Source of the DNA: Denticeps clupeoides
Taxonomy: Eukaryota; Chordata; Actinopteri; Clupeiformes; Denticipitidae
Assembly (NCBI RefSeq): GCF_900700375.1
Contig: NW_021629807.1
Coordinates: 1-64,000 of the forward strand
Direction: 5' to 3'
DNA length: 64,000 bases
Shown here: positions 39,256 through 64,000 of the stretch, in pieces
How the letters are laid out: the number at the start of each line of letters is the position of its first letter
How positions within the stretch are numbered: the stretch's first letter is position 1
The notes under the pieces: generated by a model
Told to the model about the DNA's origin: nothing
What the model saw: only the letters and a program-made list of their open reading frames with translations
Database searches by the model: none
Position numbers and translations under genes: made by a program

Positions 39256-39632
39256 TTTCACTTCTGCTCCACCTTCATACACACTTCAGACCAGGACCTC
39301 TTCACTTCTGCTCCACCTTCACCTTCATACACACTGCAGACCAGGACCTCTTCACTTCTGCTCCACCTTCACCTTCATACACACTGCAGACCAGGACCTC
39401 TTCACTTCTGCTCCACCTTCACCTTCATACACACTGCAGACCAGGACCTCTTCACTTCTGCTCCACCTTCACACACACTGCAGACCAGGACCTCTTCACT
39501 TCTGCTCCACCTTCACACACACTGCAGACCAGGACCTCATCACTTCTGCTCCACCTTCACCTTCACACCAGGACCTCATCACGTCTGCTCCACCTTCACC
39601 TTCACACACACTGCAGACCAGGACCTCTTCTT
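39256..39632 (+). repeat. minisatellite, 50-bp unit with 44- and 38-bp variants
   Basis: 'cttctgctccaccttcacct' recurs at 39305, 39355, 39405 and so on, with 'tgcagaccaggacctcttca'. About seven and a half units. Located in the presumed first intron of cpne4, 230 bp before the first coding exon. Confidence 0.92.
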
Positions 39633-39681
39633 TTTATCAGTTTAGCGCCAATGAACCATCAGAAACGTGGAGCACTTCTGA

Positions 39682-52930
<13,249 letters not shown>

Positions 52931-53381
52931 GCCCCGCCCCCAGCATAGAGCATCAGGAGCCGCGCCTCTAGCCGCCAGTAGACCCCCCAGTGGTGGGTGT
53001 GTGTGTGTGTGTTTGTGGACGCCGGCCTGGGGAAGCCGGGTTCTAACCACCCCGTTCCTCCCTTGGCATGCGTAGCCCTGCGAGGCGAGCGTACTGTAGA
53101 CGCCTTCTGTACAGAGCATGCGCAGCACCGTAAATATACCGTAGATGAGTACAACGTAGATGAGTGCTGCACCCCCACACACACACACCTAGAACTCCGT
53201 AGAACTCGTCTGGTCCCTGCATTTTTTTTACCGGTTTGTCAATCTTTTGCTAAATTTCTTAAATATTCTTACGGTGTAAAGTATGGGGTTGGGCACTGGG
53301 GGTGTAGTGATCTCTGTCTAGAAAATGAATGACTGTGTGTGTGTGTGTGCAAACCAACACTCTGTGCTTTTGCATGTTGAC

Positions 53382-53387
53382 AATAAA
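53382..53387 (+). terminator. cpne4 poly(A) signal
   Basis: AATAAA 452 bases after the stop, followed by a T-rich stretch. Confidence 0.75.
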
Positions 53388-53409
53388 AAGAGAAGTCTTG
53401 CTTTTTCTC

Positions 53410-54230
53410 TGGCTGTGGCTCTGATTCCTGCCTATAACGTTTTTCCGGGGTGGATTCCGTGCGTCTCCGTGTGTGTAGGACTTGGTCACATCATTTCCTG
53501 CCACTGTAGGCCTTGCACACGGCGGCACTTTAATAAAACAACTCAACCGGCACAGATCCGTGTGTGAACTGTTCGGTTCGAAGAGCTCAATGCAATCGTT
53601 GTGACCCAAATGGCCTTTGAAGTCCACAGAACACACACACATACACACACATACCCATCCAATTAGCCTGCTCATCATGTATAATTAAACTGGCAGATTA
53701 GTGCAGAGAAAAATCCCGCTGGAGGAACGAGACTCTGGACTTTTAATCGCTTTCACCGTGGCAGCACACATCAATCCTGAGGAATGGAACAGGAGGTTGA
53801 GGGTTTGGAGCCGTTTGCACGGATGATTTGTCTGCGTCACTGCAATCTTTAAAAATTATTTTCTCTGTAGTATCTAGACAATAATATTTAATAATAATTC
53901 AAAATTGTAAAAAAAAAATCAGTCTTATTCTGTATTCATTTATGGAATTGTTTTAATGAAACAACCCTTATGATGAGATATGAAATTGCAGCCAGTCATG
54001 GGCAGTAGGAACAGTTTCTCTTCCGCCCAGTTTCCGCCCGGAAAGACTTCCCACCCGGACCGGACGTGGCAGAGGTGACACTGCTGCAGTGGAGAGACGC
54101 GGCGGCATGGCCGCTGCAGTACCGGGGACAGCGTCTTCGCGGAAAGATCCTGAGTGATTCATTTCATTCGTTCATTTATTATTATTGTTTTTTTTTTACC
54201 TCTAGTCGATTTAAAGTAAAAGTCGATTTA
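53410..54230. other. cpne4-mrpl3 spacer and mrpl3 promoter region
   Basis: No repeat of note apart from a CA run (53630-53652). Around 54000-54150 the DNA becomes CpG-richer ('ttccgcccggaaagacttcc', 'gaccggacgtggcag'), with ETS-like CCGGAA words. This is the likely mrpl3 promoter. An ATG at 54107 opens only a 16-codon frame and would act as an upstream ORF if transcribed. Confidence 0.4.
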
Positions 54231-54237
54231 AAGTATA

Positions 54238-58218
<3,981 letters not shown>

Positions 58219-58220
58219 GA

Positions 58221-58735
58221 ACATTATTCACTCCACAGTGAGTCCAGTGTCCACGTCTCTGAGGGCTCTGGTGGAGCCACACACCCAGGATGGATTTTGA
58301 ACTTCTCGTAACCCCACAGTCTGTGTCTGATGTGTAAAAATGAAACTTTGTTTGATAAAATCCTGTTTGTGTGTCTTGTGTCGTTCATATAACGTGATTA
58401 TGATAGTGACACAGTAGGCATGATCCAGGTTCTGAATACCACGAAAGCTGCAGTGAACCAACCATGTGTAACTACAGGACTGATGTTTTTAATCTGAAAC
58501 TCACTAGTCTCCTCTCCTTTAGTGGGATGAACAAGAACCAGAAGTCAGCGCTTTTCTTCTGAGGTATTTTATTACCCAAAATGCCCTGCTTTGGCGAGGG
58601 ATTGAAGGGAAGAGAAAATCCTGAGACAGCAGTTCGGGAGCTCCAGGAGTCGTGGGAAAACTCTATAGTATCGCAATCCTGTAAGATTTAAGTGCTGAAG
58701 AAATCTAAAATAAGTCACCATTGCCAGTAAAAAGT
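58221..58735. other. mrpl3 3' flank
   Basis: No clean AATAAA. A 'tttgataaaatcctg' word at 58351-58365 followed by 'tgtttgtgtgtcttgtgt' is the best poly(A) region candidate, giving a 3' UTR of about 150 bases. The rest is plain intergenic DNA. Confidence 0.4.
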
Positions 58736-58738
58736 GAA

Positions 58739-59045
58739 AGTGATCAGTGGGAAAGGCGCCTGGGGAGCGTTGTGTATGGAACCTTGGCGGTTTGGGATTT
58801 GAACCAACAACATTTATTTCTTATATAGTCCAAAATCACATACAGTATGTCTCAGTGGGCTTTGACAGGCCCTACAGTGAACACCCCCAACACTTGACCC
58901 TTCTGCACACAAGGAAAATGAGAGAAATAAAGGGTAGAGTGAGCCTGCACGTGGTGTCAGTGCAGGGTTTGTGATTGTCCAATAAATTTTTTTTTAAAAA
59001 GTCCTACAGTTGTAGGGTTGGAGAAGTCCAGAGTGTAGTCCAGTG
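58739..59045 (-). mobile_element. SINE-B scrap plus inverted LINE tail
   Basis: 58750-58808 is a SINE-B head in reverse ('ttggcggtttgggatttgaa'). 58812-59040 is the reverse of the LINE tail at 4510-4707 ('cagtatgtctcagtgggctt', 'cctacagttgtagggttgga', 'gagaagtccagagtgtag'). Confidence 0.7.
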
Positions 59046-59499
59046 TCATGGTCTACATTATGTGTCCATTATGATGTTACTGGTCCATTTGAAGATCCCT
59101 GAAGCTGTAGTTGTTATGGTGGTGGTGGCTGTGGTGACCATCTGGCTGGTTTCATGCTAAGTCGTCTCATTAGCTGTTTATTGCTAGGGACTAGGATTTA
59201 TCTGCTGGTCTCTTCCCTGGAGTCTGCCAGTAGTCTGGGCGCTTGATTCCGTGTCTCGGAGAGAACAAAAAAGCAGCGGCAGATGGTGACGTCGTACGAC
59301 CGATACTGAAATATGTGGTAATAGTGGTATATTGGTGCCACAGTGGCCCGGTACCCTAACTAGGACAGCCTAACTAAGGTGAATTTAACACTCCTTGACT
59401 CTGTGTCTGGGACTTTAACAGAAGGCCAGAGAAATCAGATGTTTTCAGTTCGTCATGTGTGTATGTTGGGGAGCCCTGGCGTCTGGACGACTGTTACTG

Positions 59500-59698
59500 G
59501 GTTGGAGAACTGGAGCTTTTTAGACTGAGGAGTATAAAATCTCCAGTAAGGTCACCTGAGGGCTCCACAGACTGTGGACACTTTTAAACGTGGCCTGAAA
59601 ACCCAACTTTAAAAAGGGTCTACGCTTGTTGATTTGACCTCTGTAGCACTTTATTAGAATGGAAAGTGCATTTTAAATAAAATGTATTATTATTATTA
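59500..59698 (+). mobile_element. LINE 3' end with (tta)n tail
   Basis: 'cctgagggctccacagactg', then 'gcctgaaaacccaactt' and 'tttaaataaaatgtattatt' are the end of an ORF2 and the tail of a fish LINE. Class uncertain. Confidence 0.5.
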
Positions 59699-59964
59699 AT
59701 GCGCATATTCATGGCCCACCAGCAGGACGTGTCCTTGACTGACCTTCATAACGAGCCCGGATTGTAATGAGTTTTTCGTCAGAGCAGAACCAGGCGATTC
59801 ACTTCTCTTTAGAGAGAACCTGGTCCAGCAGAGAACTGCAGAACAGGCGCAACGTGAACCGGTACGGCTGCGCTCAGCAGCTCTCAGCCACGAATCGATA
59901 AAAATTCATCAGAATGTCGGGGGTCCTCAGACAAAATGCTGAGTTTCAGGATCCTGGCCCACCA

Positions 59965-60065
59965 CGCAGACCCCCCGGGAGATGGTTAATGGGCTGCAAT
60001 TTCCTTTTAATTAGATTAATTTGCTGGCCGCCTCCAATAGCAGCCGCTAAAGTAATGAAGCACCA
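59965..60065. promoter_or_regulatory. candidate conserved non-coding element
   Basis: 'gttaatgggctgcaatttcc', 'ttttaattagattaatttgc' and 'caatagcagccgctaaagta' form a block of homeodomain (TAATTA), CCAAT-like and GC-balanced sequence in a repeat-poor island. It looks like a vertebrate developmental CNE, judged by composition only. Confidence 0.3.
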
Positions 60066-60460
60066 GCAGACTGCTCAGCACAACTCTGTATGAAGAAAGA
60101 AAAGTTCTCCGGACAACAAAGACTCTGCTCCTTCTGTACGGTGGCCTGGAGGGACGACCAGACCTGACCTCTGCGGAGAAGGAAGACTGGGAGGTGGAAG
60201 ATGCTGACATTTCTCAAACTGAGGTCTGAGTCTAGATCAATTTTGCATGAGGATTTATGAGTGACGTGTGTGTGTGTGTGTGTGTGTTCAATGTCTTCAA
60301 CACATTCTGTAAAGGTCACACACTCACACACTTATGCGTATGGCAGTAAAACCGGCCGAGTGTTATCCTCTTATTATCTCCCACACTGGAGAAAATCTCT
60401 GCTTGGAATTTGTTGAAATGAAGATAAAAAATATTTGCATTTATTAAACAGAATATGATG

Positions 60461-60698
60461 AAAGTGAAGTGATTATCATTGTGAAACACTGCAGCCCAGC
60501 ACACAGTGACACAACAAAATGTGTCCTCTGTATTTAACCATCACCCTTGGTGAGCAGTGGGCAGCCATGACAGTCCCTCCCTGGGGACACTCAGGGTTAA
60601 GTGTCCTGCTCAGGGACACGATGGTAGTAAGTGGGGTTTGAACCTGGGTCTTCTGGTTCACAGGCGAGTGTGTTAACCCAATAGGCCACTACCACCCA
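60461..60698 (-). repeat. chimeric SINE: family B tail half joined to family A head half
   Basis: 60461-60571 is a family B tail and body in reverse. At about 60572 it switches to family A ('cactcagggttaagtgtcct' to 'ataggccactaccaccc'), also reverse, without a target duplication between them. Either recombination or template switching during reverse transcription. Confidence 0.8.
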
Positions 60699-60714
60699 GG
60701 TACTATGTGACGCT

Positions 60715-61195
60715 GTTTGTCTTCCTGTGGTGTTCTGATGATTCTCTGGCCAGTTTATCCCTCCTCTCCAGGCAGCGTGATGGACTCCACAGCACACCTG
60801 TAGAAGCTGCTGAGGTCTGTGGAGGTTAGGGTGTCCCTCTCGACAGCATCTGCTCCGCCCCGGCTGCATGAGCCGCTTCCTGTTTCCTGTGATCTGAGAC
60901 CAGCGCCTTGGTTTTGCTGACGCTGAGGGACGGGTTATTAGTCTGGAGTCTCATCTCGTCTCTGCCCACGGCCCACGATAGTGGTGTCATCAGCAAACGC
61001 TATGAAGGCGTTGGAGCTGTGTCTCACCACACAGTCATGTGGCGTGCTGGGGTGGAGGATCAGGGCGGAGGAGATGTGTGTTGGGGTTGTGAGAAAGTCC
61101 AGGAGACACTGAGTCCAAGATTTAACTGTTAATGGGTCAGTTTGGGTGGCATGAAAAGCCGTATTAAAAGAAGAGCCGTAATCCACAAACATTCA
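60715..61195 (-). mobile_element. LINE reverse-transcriptase fragment
   Basis: Minus-strand coding remnant: 'VDYGSSFNTAFHATQTDPL', then 'HDCVVRHSSNAFIAFADDTT', the latter with the catalytic ADD box. Further C-terminal pieces near 60720-60870 are in other frames. Rex/L2-type, dead. Confidence 0.75.
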
Positions 61196-61220
61196 GTGTA
61201 TACGATTCAGTCGTTGTACA

Positions 61221-61253
<33 letters not shown>

Positions 61254-61369
61254 GTGTATACACATGTATTCGCCTATTGGTAATGCAATTATTATTTGAT
61301 TTTTTATCCCATTTTATCATAGACATATTTCACCCTTTCTAGTCACATCTGTGTCTCGGCAAGGGGGTG

Positions 61370-61375
61370 GATAAT

Positions 61376-61429
<54 letters not shown>

Positions 61430-61430
61430 C
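61370..61430. repeat. (CA)n microsatellite, about 48 bp
   Basis: Pure CA run at 61379-61427; a shorter one lies at 61217-61252. The surrounding 61200-61900 shows no gene. Confidence 0.9.
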
Positions 61431-61904
61431 CAGTTTATCAGCCTTCCCTTTCACACACACGTGAACACACACCAGTCTCTCCACATGTCGCAGGATGTCT
61501 CTTTGAGTGCTGAACCTGGATTATGGGCCCCTGAGTGTGTGTGTGTGTGTCTCTCAGGAGAAAGATATCAGCCATGCTGCCAGCCTGCTGATGCCCACTG
61601 TGCAGTTGACCCGACCCAGACTGCATTGTGTCCCAGTTGGATTATATGGACACATTCTGTCTATGAGGCAGGCTGACGCCGTTCAGTGATTCTGCCAAAG
61701 CTGCAGCTGGCCATGGAGTGTGTGGGACAGGGGGTGAAGTTGGCTGCTGCCACTACTGCACCCCAGCAGACTATGAAATAAGTGCAACTGGCCATCCGTG
61801 TAGAATGAAAAGAGGCAGGAAGGATGGAGAACCCGAGAGCAAGACAGTACACTCCATCAGGACACACACCTGAGGTCCCCTATAGGACCAAAGTCAGCTG
61901 GTGA

Positions 61905-62697
61905 AAATGCGGTCTCTCAGCAATTAGGACGTGTAACAAAAGTATAGTCTCAAATCAGGACCTGTAACAGAGGTATAAATCTCAGATCAGAATCTGTAAC
62001 AGGGGGTTTAGTCTCAGATCAGAATCTGTAACAGGGGGTTTAGTCTCAGATCAGAATCTATAACATGGGGGGTTTAGTCTCAGATCAGAATCTGTAATGG
62101 GGGGTTAGTTTCAGATCAGTATCAGTAACAGTGAGGTTTAGTCTCAGATCAAAATCTGTAACAGGGGGTTTAATCTCAGATCAGAATCTATAACATGGGG
62201 GGTTAGTCTCAGATCAGAATCTATAACAGGGGGGTTTAGTCTCAGATCAGAATCTGTAACAGGGCTTAGTTTCAGATCAGTATCAGTAACAGTTGTAACG
62301 ATCCGGTCCGAAAAGGGGTTACTTTGTTTCATTGTTTCATTGTTTCATTGTTGTCATGTGAAATGTTCCCTAATCGTTTTCACCTGTGTCAAATGTTTAA
62401 AGCTGCCCTGTTCGTTTCTGTTCGCTGTCAGGTCTTTAACGTTATGGACCATGTTCACCGAAGTCAATGTCTCGGATGTCTCCCTGTCCTGTGATTCACT
62501 ATTAAACCCCAGTTTCATGATGTCAGGTGATAGCGTCCTTCATTCCTCATCACTCTTCGTCCTCCTCTCCGTGCACCCGCATTGTCATGCCTGCATGGAC
62601 GTGACAACAGTGAGGTTTAGTCTCAGATCATAATCTGTAACAATGAGGTTTAGTCTCAGAAGTCTTAGTTACAGAATCTGTAACAGGGGGGTTAGTA
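61905..62697 (+). repeat. minisatellite, unit about 32 bp, split by a solo LTR
   Basis: Units of 'cagatcagaatctgtaacag' plus 'ggggtttagtct' repeat about 12 times from 61905 to 62293 and resume at 62607-62695. The LTR at 62294-62606 interrupts them. Confidence 0.9.
62294..62606 (+). mobile_element. solo LTR fossil, 313 bp, with 5-bp target duplication
   Basis: Starts TGTAACGATCC, ends GGACGTGACA (TG...CA), and is flanked by 'acagt' at 62289-62293 and 62607-62611. An ATTAAA at about 62500 fits the poly(A) signal of an LTR. Ends and length fit a Gypsy-like family. No internal region; a solo LTR left by recombination between the two ends of a former element. Related to the LTR-like segment at 3150-3476. 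The intact target duplication suggests it is fairly young. Confidence 0.85.
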
Positions 62698-62901
62698 TGG
62701 TAGTAGCCTAGTGGGTAACCAGAAGACCCAGGTGACCCAGACCCTATGAACCAGAAGACCCAGGTTCAAATCCCACTTACTACCATTCTGTCCCTGAGCA
62801 GGACACTTAACCCTGAGTGTCTCCAGGGGGACTGTCCCTGTAACTACTGATTGTAAATCGCTCTGGATAAGGGCGTCTGATAAATGCTGTAAATTTAAAT
62901 G
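62697..62901 (+). repeat. SINE family A with a small internal duplication
   Basis: Forward copy. The head has 'aaccagaagacccaggt' twice (62718 and 62749) because of a short tandem duplication; tail 'gataaatgctgtaaattt'. Confidence 0.88.
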
Positions 62902-63942
62902 CAGTATAAACTTATTAATTTTCATATTTAATAAAAATGTTTTTTTTTGTCTGTCTGTTCTCTTTTTAGGTTTGTAATGATAATGATGGGAGCAGTCATA
63001 CGAGCATATAAATTCTTAAGATCTTGTTGTCATGGTAACTGGCCAAAAGCTGCAATCCAAGCATGAATAATTGAGTAAGAGTTTCCCAGAGTTGGGGAAA
63101 CAAGGCGGGGGTTTAATCCGGAACGGTGGTGTTCCAATCCGGAGAAGTCATGGGAGGGTCTCTCTGTGCTCTCCCAGCATGCACCTCTCTTTGGCGGTGT
63201 GTATTATACTCCATTAATATTGATGTGGCACACACACACATACAGTACAGTTTCTTATGCTCACTGTGACAGTGCATTAAATACACATCCAGCGTACTAC
63301 ATCATCGTACTGCCCCTGTCCTTCATCTACACCATCATCATCCTTCAACTCATTTCAGTGAGGGTTGATTTCCACTTAAACACCATCATCAAACAGAAAA
63401 CACCTTAAAATACGAGTGTGAGAGATGCAGAGGTGATGCTGTTAGGATGAATTCAGAAAATTCCACGAGAACATTTTATTTAATATAATTACTGCAGATC
63501 CATCAGTTTTCTTTGCTTCGTGTCTTTGGTTCTGTGTCAATACATCATGACCTTCTGACCCATGACCCATTTTCATTTTATACCAAGGAGACACACATAC
63601 ACACACACACACAAACAGGCTCATTCTCACACTCTCTCTCTCTCTGTGTCACACACACAGCCAGGCTTTGATTAAGCGTTTATTGCTGAGCCGCGATGGG
63701 GGGGTAAATGTCAGAGACGCTGTGTGGGGCACATCAGCTCTGCACAAGGCATGACGGGGGACGTTACACAATCAATTCTGGCAACTCACCGGACACCTCA
63801 GGAGCCCAAACAGGTCACACGGAGATGGACACACACACACACACACACACAAACACACAAGTCCAAAAAATTCATGCACACATTTTATCTACTCTATAAA
63901 GAACCCATATTCTCTATGTCCAACCCAAACCCTATAACTATA

Positions 63943-63981
<39 letters not shown>

Positions 63982-64000
63982 CACACACACACACAGCTGA
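62902..64000. other. intergenic DNA at right edge
   Basis: No gene seen. CA/CT microsatellites at 63598-63613, 63830-63856 and 63943-63995. Some open frames under 100 codons lack any support. Confidence 0.5.

Noticed and set aside
39211-39645. 144-codon Ser/Thr/His-rich open frame
   Set aside because: It is the 50-bp minisatellite. Fifty is not a multiple of three, so the apparent repeat protein cycles frames by chance.
61905-62293. Possible CRISPR-like array
   Set aside because: The units are contiguous and degenerate without unique spacers, and this is a vertebrate genome: an ordinary minisatellite.

Overview
The window is a piece of a ray-finned (teleost) fish nuclear genome. All genes are split by GT-AG introns, the proteins match vertebrate families, and the spacers hold CA/TG microsatellites, tRNA-headed SINEs, L2/CR1-clade LINE fragments and Tc1/hAT relics of the fish type. 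Two SINE families dominate. Family A has a tRNA-like head, a stem containing 'ccctgagcaagacactta' and a tail 'ctggataagggcgtctgata'. Family B has a different tRNA-like head and a body containing 'gtcctctgcatttaaccatc'. This pairing makes me think of an otocephalan such as a clupeiform, but that is a tentative guess.

Layout. 0-9.5 kb: repeat-rich DNA holding a decayed three-domain C-type lectin gene on the minus strand (5577-6995) and, 4 kb to its left, a second copy of the same locus from which the lectin has been deleted and into which a LINE tail and a solo LTR have been inserted. 9.6-17.2 kb: beta-catenin (ctnnb1), plus strand, with CpG-island promoter, 15 coding exons and poly(A) signal. 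17.2-26.5 kb: intergenic repeats and microsatellites. 26.6-27.9 kb: cmtm8. 28.8-30.25 kb: cmtm7. 30.3-37.2 kb: dync1li1 on the minus strand, 13 coding exons, tail-to-tail with cmtm7. 38.4-53.4 kb: a copine closest to CPNE4, plus strand, 15 coding exons, head-to-head with dync1li1. 54.2-58.2 kb: mrpl3, plus strand, 10 exons. 58.2-64 kb: intergenic repeats, one solo LTR and one possible conserved non-coding element.

Functionally these are unrelated single-copy genes: Wnt effector and adherens-junction protein; two MARVEL membrane proteins; a dynein cargo-adaptor subunit; a calcium-dependent membrane-binding copine; a mitochondrial ribosomal protein. The value of the order is evolutionary. In human, CTNNB1 and CMTM8-CMTM7-CMTM6-DYNC1LI1 lie on 3p22 and CPNE4-MRPL3 on 3q22; here they are contiguous, and CMTM6 is missing between cmtm7 and dync1li1.

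I traced exons by hand. dync1li1, cpne4, cmtm8, cmtm7 and mrpl3 each give one continuous frame across all splice junctions. ctnnb1 gives a complete gene except for two one-base losses in C runs, which look like assembly errors. I found no operon-like system, CRISPR array or other clearly new multi-gene system. The most unusual things seen are the lectin-locus duplication with a preserved empty site for a solo LTR, an array of splice-donor-like repeats starting at a copine donor site, a stray piece of a beta-catenin exon in its own first intron, and two SINE-in-SINE insertions with clear target duplications.
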